Positions 52,984 to 61,345 of a DNA stretch of 64,000 nucleotides are shown piece after piece. A program made the position numbers and the translations under genes. The DNA lies in contig JAJBSV010000002.1 in the NCBI GenBank assembly GCA_020861185.1, positions 62,001-126,000 on the forward strand. The letters are read 5' to 3'. The first letter of the stretch is position 1, and every line of letters begins with the position of its first letter. The notes below the pieces were generated by a model that saw only the letters and a list, made by a program, of their open reading frames with translations, did no database searches and was not told where the DNA came from. The DNA is from Ruminococcus sp. GTDB lineage: Bacteria > Bacillota > Clostridia > Oscillospirales > Ruminococcaceae.

Positions 52984-54768
52984 TCAGTGAACAACGTCTT
53001 CATCATAGACCGAGGCTTCGGGCATATCCCAAGCGTGGTGGTCGGTGTGAAGAAGGTGATGCGACTTCTCTCCGCAGGGCTCACCGAGGTAATCGGCATA
53101 AATAGCCTTGATTTCGGGGTTCTCGTGGGAGAAGCGGAGAGTGTTGGCGCTGTCGTAGTTATAGAGGACCTGTCCACGTTCAGCGGCACGCTCTTCGTTA
53201 TAGTGAATCGGCTGTCCGCCGCCTCCGACGCATCCACCCGGGCACGCCATGACTTCGACGAACTGGTATTCAACCTCGCCGCGACGGATAGCGCGGATGA
53301 GTCTGCGGGCGTTTCCGAGACCGTTTACGACCGCCGCCTTGACGGTGATTCCGGCTACGTTATACTCAGCCTCTGTCCAGGGCTTGTCGCTTCCGAGAGC
53401 TCTTACAGCTTTGAATGTCTCGTCGGCATTCGGGTTCTCGCCTGTGAGGATATAGTAGCAGGTTCTCAGAGCCGCTTCCATAACGCCGCCGGTGGTTCCG
53501 AAGATGACTGCGGCACCGGTGCCGGTTCCGAGAGGTGAATTGAAATCTTCCTCGGGGAGAGCCGCAACGTCAATCTGGTCCGCCTTAATCATGCGGCACA
53601 TCTCACGGGTAGTGAGCGAGAAGTCAACGTCCTTGCAACCCTCTGCGGCATCGTTGATGCTCGGGATGTCTAGCTCCGCCTTCTTTGCGGTGCAGGGCAT
53701 GATGGAGACGCAAACGATATTCTCTGGGGCAACACCAAGCTTCTCTGCGAAGTAGGACTTGGTGACTGCACCGAACATCTGCTGAGGAGATTTTGCGGTT
53801 GAAAGCTGATCGACCATATCGGGGTACTGGCTCTTTAAGAACCTGACCCAACCGGGACAGCAGGATGTGAACATCGGGAACTTTTTGCCCTCCGGGTGCT
53901 TCATTCTCTCAAGGAACTCGGTGCCCTCCTCCATGATGGTGAGGTCGGCAGAGAAATTAGTGTCGAAGACATAGTCAAATCCGACGCGTCTTAATGCCGC
54001 GGCAAGGCGCTTTTCGGTGGCGACTTCGGGAGAAAGTCCGAACTCCTCGCCCCATGCGGCACGAACAGCAGGCGCAACCTGAACGACCGTAATCTTGTCC
54101 TTGTCGTCCATGACGCCGTTTACGCCGATAATGACTTCCGTGTCGTCACGGGTGTGGAGTGCGTTCGTCGGGCAATGGGTGATGCACTGACCGCAGAAAG
54201 CGCAATCGGCTTCTTCGAGACTGCGGTGGTTGGAAACGCCGACGGTTGTGTGGGCGCCGGTACCGACCATGTCCCAGATTCCGAGAGACTGAACCTTCTG
54301 GCAGACGGAAACGCAACGATAGCACTTGATGCACTTGCTTTCATCACGGATTATGGGGAGCTTGTCATTCCACTTATCTTCGGGATATTCGGTCTTGAAG
54401 CTCAAGCTGTCGCTTATACGGAGAGTCGAAGCGACGTTCTGGAGCTGGCAATTATTGTTACGGAAGCAGGAAGGACAGTTGACTCTATGCTGACTTAGAA
54501 GGAGCTCGATATTGGTCTTTCTTGCTTCTCTTACTCTTGTTGTATCTGTATGGATTACCATGCCCTCACTGACGACGTTATCGCAGGCGGTTACGAGGCG
54601 GTCGATACCCTCGACCTCGACAATGCAGGCACGGCAGGCGCTGATTTCGTTTATACCCTTGAGGAAGCAAAGCGTGGGGATATTAATGCCGGCAACCTTG
54701 GCGGCATCAAGTATCGACGTTCCTTCCTCAACCTGAACGGGGGTGTTGTTGATTGTTACGTTTACCAC
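52984..54768 (-). CDS. [FeFe] hydrogenase catalytic subunit, group A
   Basis: A 594-residue hydrogenase making or using H2. N-terminal [2Fe-2S] domain (Cys in TLCF, CRAC and TAC), His-Cys3 cluster (HRVNCPSC), two [4Fe-4S] clusters (CIKCYRCVSVC and CAFCGQCITHCP), then the H-cluster motifs TSCCPGW, MPCTAKK and the FVEVMACPGGCVGGGGQP segment. The GTG start at 54768 has GGGAGGG upstream and overlaps the end of the preceding gene by 7 bases. Layout fits HndD/HydA of NAD(P)-linked enzymes, but its partner is unusual. Confidence 0.94.
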   Translation of the reverse strand: MVNVTINNTPVQVEEGTSILDAAKVAGINIPTLCFLKGINEISACRACIVEVEGIDRLVTACDNVVSEGMVIHTDTTRVREARKTNIELLLSQHRVNCPSCFRNNNCQLQNVASTLRISDSLSFKTEYPEDKWNDKLPIIRDESKCIKCYRCVSVCQKVQSLGIWDMVGTGAHTTVGVSNHRSLEEADCAFCGQCITHCPTNALHTRDDTEVIIGVNGVMDDKDKITVVQVAPAVRAAWGEEFGLSPEVATEKRLAAALRRVGFDYVFDTNFSADLTIMEEGTEFLERMKHPEGKKFPMFTSCCPGWVRFLKSQYPDMVDQLSTAKSPQQMFGAVTKSYFAEKLGVAPENIVCVSIMPCTAKKAELDIPSINDAAEGCKDVDFSLTTREMCRMIKADQIDVAALPEEDFNSPLGTGTGAAVIFGTTGGVMEAALRTCYYILTGENPNADETFKAVRALGSDKPWTEAEYNVAGITVKAAVVNGLGNARRLIRAIRRGEVEYQFVEVMACPGGCVGGGGQPIHYNEERAAERGQVLYNYDSANTLRFSHENPEIKAIYADYLGEPCGEKSHHLLHTDHHAWDMPEASVYDEDVVH

Positions 54769-56597
54769 TGTTTCTTTCTCCCTCCCTTGAAGATTCCGCA
54801 ACCGAAGTGATCGCAACGGAGGCATCTTGATGCTTCCTGCATTGATTCCTTTTCGGTCATCTTGATTTCCATCAGCTCGAAGTCGTTCTTGCGCTTGCCG
54901 GGCTCACGCTCGGACGTGTTGATTCTGCCGCAGTACGGACGGTCTGTGAGATTCGGGTCGGGAATTTCGACGTCGGTGGTGATTGTATGGCTATAACCGA
55001 GGTAGTAGTCGATATTAGCGGCGGCAACCTTTCCGGCGGCTATAGCTCTTATCGCAGTCTTAGGTCCGGTTACGCAGTCGCCTCCAGCGAATATGCCGGG
55101 AGCATTCTCAACCTCTGTCCAGTCGTCACCCTTGATGACTCCTCTGACAACCGGGATTCCGGAGGATTCGAGCTTGTAGAAGTCGATTCCCTGTCCGATT
55201 GCAACGAGAACTACGTCGCAGGGGATTCTCTTGTCCTCAAGTCCCGAAGGAGAAGGATTCATTCTTCCGCCCTTTATGAGACCGGGCATATAGGGAGTAA
55301 CCCAGAGAGCCGCAACCTTGCCTTCTTCATCGGTTTCTATCTTGAGAGGAGCGTGAAGGTCAACCATGATTGCACCTTCGGCGATTGCACCGTCGACCTC
55401 TTCGGGAAGAGCGGTCATGTCCTCCTTACGGCGACGATAGACGATTGAAACGCTTTCGGCATCGCATCTGATAGCAGAACGAGTGCAGTCCATGGCGACA
55501 TTGCCGCCGCCGATTACGCAGACCTTCTTGCCGGTGAGATCGGGGATATTTCCGTCGCCGATTCCGCCGAGGAAGGAAACTGCGGACCAGACGCCCTCGG
55601 CGTCCTCGCCCTCGATTCCGACCTTCTTGTCGGTGTGTGCGCCGATTGCGATATATACGGCGTCATACTCCTCACGGAGCTTTTCCATTGTGTATTCGCC
55701 CTCGCCGACCTTGGTATTGAGCTTGACCTCAACGCCGGTCGAGAGGATGCAGTCGATATCGCTCTGGAGACGCTCACGGGGAAGCCTGTATGCGGGAATG
55801 CCATAGATAAGCATTCCGCCGAGCTTCGAGTGCGCCTCGAAAACGGTGCACTGGTGACCCATAAGCTGAAGATAATAGGCACATGAAAGACCGGAGGGTC
55901 CGCCGCCGACGATTGCAACGCGCTTTCCTGTGGACGGAGCGCATTCGGGTGCGGGAACAGCTCCTGCTCCCTCGACAGCCGCACGCTTGAGACCTCTGAT
56001 ATTGACAGGCGCATCAAGAAGAGTTCTTCTGCATCTTGTCTCGCAAGGATGCTCACAGATAAGAGCGCAAGCGGTCGGGAACGGGTTGTCCTTTCTGATG
56101 AGCTTGACGGCATCGGCATATCTTCCCTCGCCTACGAGAGCGATATAGCCCGGAATGTCGACGCCTGCAGGACAGTTGCCGACGCAAGGAATGCTCATCG
56201 GTGTTCCGGCGAAGCAGTGATGCTTCTCGATATGGGATATGTAGTCCTCGCGGAAACCGTCGAGTCCCTTAAGAACCATCTTTGCCGCCTCGAATCCTAT
56301 GGCACAGTCAGCCGACTCGGCGATTACATGTGCTAATTTCTCGATTTTTGAAAGAGTGGAGTCGTCTCCTCTTCCGTTGAGGACATCCTCCAATAAATTA
56401 CCCAACTGTGCAAGTCCCACTCTGCATGGTACGCACTTGCCGCAGGTCTGGGCGTGGCACATTCTTAGAAAAGCCAGTGTCAGGTCGACGGGACAGACAT
56501 CCGAAGAACTTGCGGCAATACGCCGCTCCATGTCCTTATAAATGCCCTCGACAACCGTCTCCGCACGACTTTCAGTCATTAGTGCAAGTCTTGACAA
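54762..56597 (-). CDS. NuoF 4Fe-4S fragment fused to a GltD-type NAD(P)H:FAD oxidoreductase
   Basis: A 612-residue redox protein. Residues about 40-130 carry the C-terminal cluster motif of NuoF/HndC (TCGKCVPCRVG and a later CAIG) without its FMN/NADH-binding domain. The rest is like the glutamate synthase small subunit: a Cys-rich Fer4_20 domain (CVGNCPAGVDIPGY, CALICEHPCETRCRR), FAD site VAIVGGGPSGLSCAYYL, NAD(P)H site VCVIGGGNVAMDCTRSAIR and GIFAGGDCVTGP. A last Cys motif (CLRCDHFGCG) ends the chain. Start TTG 56597 has AAAGGAAG about 9 bases upstream. It should pass electrons between NAD(P)H and the hydrogenase encoded next; group A2-like glutamate-synthase-linked hydrogenases have related partners. 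Confidence 0.88.
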   Translation of the reverse strand: MSRLALMTESRAETVVEGIYKDMERRIAASSSDVCPVDLTLAFLRMCHAQTCGKCVPCRVGLAQLGNLLEDVLNGRGDDSTLSKIEKLAHVIAESADCAIGFEAAKMVLKGLDGFREDYISHIEKHHCFAGTPMSIPCVGNCPAGVDIPGYIALVGEGRYADAVKLIRKDNPFPTACALICEHPCETRCRRTLLDAPVNIRGLKRAAVEGAGAVPAPECAPSTGKRVAIVGGGPSGLSCAYYLQLMGHQCTVFEAHSKLGGMLIYGIPAYRLPRERLQSDIDCILSTGVEVKLNTKVGEGEYTMEKLREEYDAVYIAIGAHTDKKVGIEGEDAEGVWSAVSFLGGIGDGNIPDLTGKKVCVIGGGNVAMDCTRSAIRCDAESVSIVYRRRKEDMTALPEEVDGAIAEGAIMVDLHAPLKIETDEEGKVAALWVTPYMPGLIKGGRMNPSPSGLEDKRIPCDVVLVAIGQGIDFYKLESSGIPVVRGVIKGDDWTEVENAPGIFAGGDCVTGPKTAIRAIAAGKVAAANIDYYLGYSHTITTDVEIPDPNLTDRPYCGRINTSEREPGKRKNDFELMEIKMTEKESMQEASRCLRCDHFGCGIFKGGRKKQW

Positions 56598-56635
56598 GCT
56601 ATCACGCTTCCTTTCATACAAACATTTCGACAAAT

Positions 56636-56664
56636 ATTATAGCACTATTTTTAAACATTTGCAA
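56636..56664 (-). promoter_or_regulatory. promoter of the hydrogenase operon
   Basis: TTGCAA (56659-56664), 17-base spacer, TATAAT (56636-56641) on the minus strand. Confidence 0.7.
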
Positions 56665-56706
56665 GGGCAAGACTGCAAATTGACGAAATAATTTGTAAAA
56701 GATAGG

Positions 56707-56735
56707 TTGACAGATTGGACGACAGATGATATAAT
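56707..56735 (+). promoter_or_regulatory. promoter of the HigBA-like pair
   Basis: TTGACA (56707-56712), 17-base spacer, TATAAT (56730-56735). Confidence 0.7.
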
Positions 56736-56762
56736 GATATGGGATAAAACAAATAAGCGAGG

Positions 56763-57125
56763 ATGGCAGGACGGATGGACATAATATTCTACAAGACAAC
56801 AGACGGCGAAGAACCGGTGAAGGAGTTTATATCAGACTTAGAGCCGAAAATGCGAGCGAGAGTTTACCGAAGCATCGACCTTCTCTCGGAATTCGGGCAC
56901 ATGCTGAGAGAGCCTGATTCAAAATCCCTCGGAGATGGAATTTTTGAACTCAGAATAAAACAAGGCAGCGACATCTCAAGAGTTTTGTATTTCTTCTACA
57001 TCGGAGACAAAGCAGTACTGACAAGCGGCTTTGTGAAGAAAACGCAGAAAACACCGGCAAATGTAATTGAACGAGCCAAGAAATACCGTGCAGATTTTTT
57101 AGACAGAGAGGAGAATCTGAAATGA
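56763..57125 (+). CDS. RelE/HigB-like toxin (phage Gp49-type)
   Basis: A 120-residue (or 116 if starting at ATG 56775) protein of the RelE superfamily, Gp49/HigB type: EPVKEFISDLEPKMRARVYRS, LGDGIFELRIKQGSDISRVLYFF and VLTSGFVKKTQKTP. These toxins cut mRNA on the ribosome. Toxin-first order and the ATGA overlap with the antitoxin gene are typical of HigBA. GAGG sits directly before the first ATG, so the second ATG is an alternative start. Confidence 0.88.
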   Translation: MAGRMDIIFYKTTDGEEPVKEFISDLEPKMRARVYRSIDLLSEFGHMLREPDSKSLGDGIFELRIKQGSDISRVLYFFYIGDKAVLTSGFVKKTQKTPANVIERAKKYRADFLDREENLK

Positions 57126-57418
57126 GTGAATATACAAACTACAAAGACTTTTTAGCCGAACAGCTTGAAGACCCCGAAATCAAAGCAGAGTATGACGCAC
57201 TTGAATCGGAGTTTGAAATCAAGAGAGCTTTGATAAAAGCCCGTAGCGTTTCAGGCATCACACAGCAGGAGCTTTCAAAAAGAACCGGCATAAATCAAAG
57301 CGACATCAGCAAGCTTGAGCAAGGCAAGGGCAACCCTTCCCTGAAAACGCTTCAAAGGCTCGCAGAAGGGCTTGGAATGAGAATGGAAATCAAGTTTGTA
57401 CCCGTTGACAGGGCATAA
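57122..57418 (+). CDS. XRE-family HigA-like antitoxin
   Basis: A 98-residue protein with an N-terminal helix (YKDFLAEQLEDPEIKAEY) and an XRE helix-turn-helix (GITQQELSKRTGINQSDISK, EQGKGNPSLKTLQRLAEGLG). Neutralises the upstream toxin and represses the shared promoter, by family analogy. Confidence 0.9.
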   Translation: MSEYTNYKDFLAEQLEDPEIKAEYDALESEFEIKRALIKARSVSGITQQELSKRTGINQSDISKLEQGKGNPSLKTLQRLAEGLGMRMEIKFVPVDRA

Positions 57419-57426
57419 CAAACGAG

Positions 57427-57459
57427 CCGCATAGCTGTATACGCAGTTATGCGGTTTTT
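57427..57459 (+). terminator. terminator of the HigBA-like pair
   Basis: CCGCATAGCTG pairs with CAGTTATGCGG, followed by TTTTT. Confidence 0.8.
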
Positions 57460-57532
57460 ATTGTCGCCAATAATACACAAATTCACTCTTACTGTAAAAT
57501 TTTTTCTTTCGATGAAACTTTTTGCCCGAAAA

Positions 57533-57563
57533 TTGACACTATTTAGATGACGGCTGGTACTTT
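57533..57563 (+). promoter_or_regulatory. candidate promoter of the micro-ORF/ABC exporter transcript
   Basis: TTGACA (57533-57538) and TACTTT (57558-57563, with TG-G before it), spacer 19 bases, so weak. A 6-bp hairpin (CGGCTG/CAGCCG, 57551-57571) overlaps the -10. Confidence 0.4.
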
Positions 57564-57597
57564 TTCAGCCGAGCGAAAACCGAAAGGAGTCTTTTTA

Positions 57598-57669
57598 ATG
57601 AAAAAAGCAGTATTAATCAGAACAAGTTCGTCTTCTTCGAAAACACATCCGGGTGCTTCTCACCATTAG
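57598..57669 (+). CDS. 23-residue micro-ORF upstream of the ABC exporter
   Basis: ATG at 57598 with AAAGGAGT 9 bases upstream, stop TAG at 57667. The peptide is MKKAVLIRTSSSSSKTHPGA plus SHH: a short basic-hydrophobic start, five Ser in a row and a His-rich end. Two readings fit: a leader peptide whose translation controls the exporter through the hairpins that follow (as in BmrB control of BmrCD in Bacillus), or a small secreted peptide made for the exporter. No Cys, no Gly-Gly, no lanthipeptide or other modification gene nearby, which weakens the second. Coding is inferred from SD and context. Confidence 0.5.
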   Translation: MKKAVLIRTSSSSSKTHPGASHH

Positions 57670-57745
57670 CTATCCCGAATGATGTGTGATTAGCCCCCTT
57701 ACAAACAGGGTTTTGGGCAATTTACAATCGATGTAAGTTGCCATT
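57640..57745 (+). promoter_or_regulatory. structured leader between micro-ORF and ABC exporter
   Basis: ACACATC in the last codons of the micro-ORF pairs with GATGTGT about 40 bases on, enclosing CGGG/CCCG and GGTG/CACC pairings that overlap its stop codon. A second hairpin (GGCAATTTACA with TGTAAGTTGCC, near 57717-57742) lies closer to the exporter start. No U-tract follows either. Ribosome position on the micro-ORF would decide whether the first helix can form. Its effect on the exporter gene is inferred. Confidence 0.45.
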
Positions 57746-57778
57746 TCGGGAAACTATGTTTGAAAGGACTAATTCAAA

Positions 57779-59560
57779 ATGAAATTTTTTAACGAACTCA
57801 GAAAAACTGCAAACCTCACCCGCTACGCCCTTGTTAATATCATCGGCGGCATCAGAGCCCTGCCCTATATCATGCTGACGCTTCTTAAGTCGGTCGTAAA
57901 TGCGGCGGCACTCGTGTCCTACACCCTTCTCCCCGGCTTCATCATCAACTACCTGATGGCAGGAGACATCCGAACCGTGATCATTCTGGCGGCAACCTTA
58001 GTGGCAACGCCGTTTGTGCAGAATTCTGCGAATGCACTGATTACGACTATCGCGGATAATCACAGACATGAGCTGTTTACCGATGCGGAAGTAGCGTTTG
58101 ACGACTACAGCTGTCACATTGATTATGAATACTTCGAATCGCCGAAGGTTCTCGACATAAGGAGTCGTGCCTCAAGAGCTCAGGATGACGTTTTTGGAGT
58201 CGTCGACTGCCTGAACTCGATTCTTTCTTCTGTCATAAGCTTTGTAGTCATTCTGTCGGTAGTCGCCTACATAAATCCGCTGATGGTTGTGTTCATCCTC
58301 GTCATCGTGCTCTTAAACTCGATTCTCACAAAGAGACTGAACGTCAAGAATCACGAAACAGCTTTGAAGCAGGACCACTATTGGAGAGTTTACTGGGGCG
58401 CGAGCTATAAGCTTGAAAATCCGAACTATGCTAAGGAGATAAGACTCTTTGACATCAGCGACATGCTACTTGGCAATCTCCGGAACGTCATGAAAACAGG
58501 CAATGCTCTTGAGCACGAGAAGACTGTCAACTGGAGCAAGACCACCGTTTTACAAGCGATTGTCAACATCGTCAAGGACGGAGTTATCTATGGGTACTCG
58601 ATTATCTCGGTGCTCCTGGGCAGGATGGCTATCGGTACTATGTCCATCTATATCAGTGCGGCAAATCAGTTCTCAAGCAACATTGGTAGCATCGTGAACT
58701 CTTATCTGAGCCTGTCGAGGCTCTGCATGGAGGTCGAGGAGTATAAGAAATTCTTCGAGCTTCCGCAGAAACAGCAGTCCTCCGGCACCCGCAAGCCGAG
58801 CTTCGGGAAGAACTCAACTATCGAGTTCAGAAACGTCTCGTTCAAATACCCGGGAAGCGAGAACTATGCTCTTAAGAACATGAATCTCACAATCCGTGGC
58901 GACGAGAGACTCTGCATCGTCGGAGAAAACGGCTCGGGCAAGTCAGCCTTCATCAAGCTTCTTTCGAGGCTATACTTCCCTACTGAGGGCGAAATCCTCC
59001 TTGATGGCGTGAACATCAACGAGTATGATTACAGGGAGTATCAGAACATGTTCTCGGCGGCGTTCCAGGATTTCGAGAAATTCTATCTGCCGCTCTCGAA
59101 GAATATCGCTCTCGATAAAGATGTTGACGAGGCAAAGCTTGATAATGTCTGCGAAAGAATCGGGCTTACCGATTTTGTCAGGAAGCTTCCGCACGGCTAC
59201 GATTCCGCTATTGATAAGTGGATTGACGAGGACGGAGTCAACCCCTCCGGCGGCGAGCTCCAGAGAATCTCGATTGCAAGGGCTGTATACAGCGACAGGG
59301 ACATCTATATCCTTGATGAGCCTACTGCCGCGCTCGACCCGAATGCGGAATATGAGATTTACACCCAGTTCCACAACATCATCACCGACAAGTGCGCTGT
59401 TCTTATCACCCACCGTCTTTCGGCGGTTCAGTTAGCCGATAAGGTGGCTGTGTTTGAGAACGGACGTATCGAAGAGTACGGCACACACGATGAGCTCTAT
59501 GCCAGAAAGGGCATCTATACTGAGATGTTTGATAAGCAGGCTGAGTTCTATAGACAATAA
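57779..59560 (+). CDS. ABC exporter, fused membrane and ATPase domains
   Basis: A 593-residue half-transporter: about six membrane helices (residues 20-310) and an ATPase domain with Walker A GENGSGKS, signature PSGGELQRI, Walker B IYILDEPTAALD and the H-loop ITHRLSAV. No C39 peptidase domain. The ATPase has the export-type Q-loop (FQDFEKFYLPLSKNI). It probably works as a homodimer. Substrate unknown; drug, lipid or peptide export are all possible. GAAAGGA lies 10 bases before the ATG. The upstream leader and micro-ORF suggest inducible expression. Confidence 0.88.
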   Translation: MKFFNELRKTANLTRYALVNIIGGIRALPYIMLTLLKSVVNAAALVSYTLLPGFIINYLMAGDIRTVIILAATLVATPFVQNSANALITTIADNHRHELFTDAEVAFDDYSCHIDYEYFESPKVLDIRSRASRAQDDVFGVVDCLNSILSSVISFVVILSVVAYINPLMVVFILVIVLLNSILTKRLNVKNHETALKQDHYWRVYWGASYKLENPNYAKEIRLFDISDMLLGNLRNVMKTGNALEHEKTVNWSKTTVLQAIVNIVKDGVIYGYSIISVLLGRMAIGTMSIYISAANQFSSNIGSIVNSYLSLSRLCMEVEEYKKFFELPQKQQSSGTRKPSFGKNSTIEFRNVSFKYPGSENYALKNMNLTIRGDERLCIVGENGSGKSAFIKLLSRLYFPTEGEILLDGVNINEYDYREYQNMFSAAFQDFEKFYLPLSKNIALDKDVDEAKLDNVCERIGLTDFVRKLPHGYDSAIDKWIDEDGVNPSGGELQRISIARAVYSDRDIYILDEPTAALDPNAEYEIYTQFHNIITDKCAVLITHRLSAVQLADKVAVFENGRIEEYGTHDELYARKGIYTEMFDKQAEFYRQ

Positions 59561-59617
59561 ACCCCTCCACCATGCTTCGCATGGTCCTCCTCCCCTTTCA
59601 GGGGAGGCTTTTTTTGT
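59561..59617 (+). repeat. terminator-type repeat, copy 1
   Basis: ACCCCTCC, a variable hairpin (ACCATG-CTTCG-CATGGT), then CCTCCCCT-TTC-AGGGGAGG and CTTTTTTT. The same plan recurs at 62639-62689 and, inverted, at 62714-62764. It ends the ABC exporter transcript. Confidence 0.75.
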
Positions 59618-59629
59618 TCTATTTTCAGC

Positions 59630-59658
59630 TTGACATTACCTCATAGTTATGCTATAAT
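59630..59658 (+). promoter_or_regulatory. promoter of the Crp-regulator/ABC importer operon
   Basis: TTGACA (59630-59635), 17-base spacer, TATAAT (59653-59658). Confidence 0.7.
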
Positions 59659-59701
59659 CATCCCGTAATTGTATCATATGAGACAAAAACGGGGTGATTT
59701 T

Positions 59702-60355
59702 TTGACTGGAAAGAAGATTGCGGATATCTTAAGCTCGACTTTTCTTTTTAAGGGAGTTTCTGAGGAGGAGATTCTTGGGACTACCCGGGAGTTTTTCTGC
59801 GAGGAGAAGAGTTACCTGAAAGGCGAGGTTATTTTCTCGCCGGAGAAGTTCGAGAGGGTCTTGGGAGTGGTTCTTTCCGGGAGGATTGCCGTTACAAAGG
59901 GCAGGCTTTCGGTGAGTGAACTTACTTCCGGAAATCTCTTCGGAGCGGCGGCGCTTTTCAATAACGAGCCGGAATACGCCTCTACCCTTACGGCGAAAAC
60001 CGCCGCAACGGTGCTCTACTTCAGTCAGGAATCAGTCTTGACGCTTATCAACCGTGACGAGAGAATCAGGATGAACTATATCCGATATCTTTCGGCACGA
60101 ATCAGGTTCTTATCCGAGAAGGTCGACACGTTGGGAGAAATCAGCAGTGAAAAACGGCTTGCCCGGTTTCTTCTTAAGAATGCCGACGACAAGGGATATG
60201 TCAGCGGCTGTAACTTCTCCGAAATCGCCGGTCGGCTCGGAATCGGGAGGGCTTCGCTCTATCGTGAGCTTGCAAAGCTTGAGGAAGCGGGAATCATCCG
60301 AAAGGACCGGAACGGCGTTGAAATCTTAGACCCCGAAAAATTGTCTCAGCCATAA
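59702..60355 (+). CDS. Crp/Fnr-family transcriptional regulator
   Basis: A 217-residue regulator: N-terminal cyclic-nucleotide-binding-type beta-roll (FERVLGVVLSGRIAVTKG, FGAAALFNNEPEYASTLTAK), dimer helix and a C-terminal winged helix (NFSEIAGRLGIGRASLYREL). It lacks the Cys set of oxygen-sensing Fnr. TTG 59702 has GGGGTGA upstream; an ATG at 59669 falls at the predicted transcription start. It is first in an operon with a NitT/TauT-type importer and probably controls it. Confidence 0.85.
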   Translation: MTGKKIADILSSTFLFKGVSEEEILGTTREFFCEEKSYLKGEVIFSPEKFERVLGVVLSGRIAVTKGRLSVSELTSGNLFGAAALFNNEPEYASTLTAKTAATVLYFSQESVLTLINRDERIRMNYIRYLSARIRFLSEKVDTLGEISSEKRLARFLLKNADDKGYVSGCNFSEIAGRLGIGRASLYRELAKLEEAGIIRKDRNGVEILDPEKLSQP

Positions 60356-60370
60356 AGAAAGGAAATCGTC

Positions 60371-61345
60371 ATGACTAAATTCAAGAAAATTATCGCACTT
60401 ATAACCGCACTTATGCTTGCTCTTGCTCTCTCGGGATGCTCGAGCGAAGAGGTCGGAACAGAGATAAATATCGCCGTGCTTTCAGGTCCCACCGGAATCG
60501 GCGCTGTTTACCTTATGGAAGCAAACGATGCCGGCGAGACCACAAACACATATAACTTCACAGTCAGCTCTGCAAATGATGATGTAACTACCGGACTTAT
60601 CAACGGAGATTACGACATTGCAGCTGTTGCAACCAATCTCGCCGCAACCCTCTATAACAAGACAGAAGGCGGAGTTCAGATCTGCGCTCTCAATACCTAT
60701 GGCGTTCTCTATATCCTTGAGAACGGCGACAGCATTCAGAGCGTCGAAGACCTTCGAGGCAAGACCATCTATGCCACCGGTCAGGGTGCAAACCCGGAAT
60801 ATGTCCTCGACTATATCCTCACCCAAAACGGCATCGACCCCGAGAACGACGTTACCATCGAGTTTATGGATTCGGACGCACTTGTCACGTTGATGGCGAC
60901 CGGTGAAGCCGAAATCTGCATGCTCCCCGTTCCCGCCGTCACAAGCGTTATGATCCAGAATTCCGACATAAGAATCGCTCTTGACATGACTGAGGAGTGG
61001 AATAACGTCACCGACGAAGGCGAGCTCACTATGGGATGTATCGTCGTGAGAACCGAATTTGCGGAGGAGAATCCCGAAGCGGTTGAGGCGTTTCTTGAAG
61101 AGTATGCCGAGTCGATTGAGAACGTACAGGCAAATGTCGAGCACGCCGCAGAGCTCTGCGAAACCTACGGAATAGTCGCGAAGGCGGCTGTTGCCCAGAA
61201 GGCTATTCCCGACTGCAATCTCTGCTGTATCACAGGCGACGAAATCAAGAGCACTATCGAGCCTTATTACACAGTTTTGTATAATGCAAACGCCTCGTCT
61301 ATAGGCGGAGCTATCCCCGATGAAGACTTCTACTTTGCGAAATAA
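60371..61345 (+). CDS. NitT/TauT-type ABC transporter substrate-binding lipoprotein
   Basis: A 324-residue lipoprotein: signal with lipobox LSGC near residue 23, then an NMT1/SsuA-like fold (INIAVLSGPTGIGAVYLME, LINGDYDIAAVATNLAA, LRGKTIYATGQGANPEYVLDY, FAEENPEAVEAFLEEYAESI). Members bind nitrate, taurine, alkanesulfonates or thiamine precursors; this sequence does not single one out. Its end overlaps the permease start by 26 bases. Confidence 0.88.
   Translation: MTKFKKIIALITALMLALALSGCSSEEVGTEINIAVLSGPTGIGAVYLMEANDAGETTNTYNFTVSSANDDVTTGLINGDYDIAAVATNLAATLYNKTEGGVQICALNTYGVLYILENGDSIQSVEDLRGKTIYATGQGANPEYVLDYILTQNGIDPENDVTIEFMDSDALVTLMATGEAEICMLPVPAVTSVMIQNSDIRIALDMTEEWNNVTDEGELTMGCIVVRTEFAEENPEAVEAFLEEYAESIENVQANVEHAAELCETYGIVAKAAVAQKAIPDCNLCCITGDEIKSTIEPYYTVLYNANASSIGGAIPDEDFYFAK

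Noticed and set aside
57598-57669. Lanthipeptide, sactipeptide or AgrD-type precursor
   Set aside because: The peptide has no Cys, no Gly-Gly leader site and no modification or AgrB-like gene nearby.
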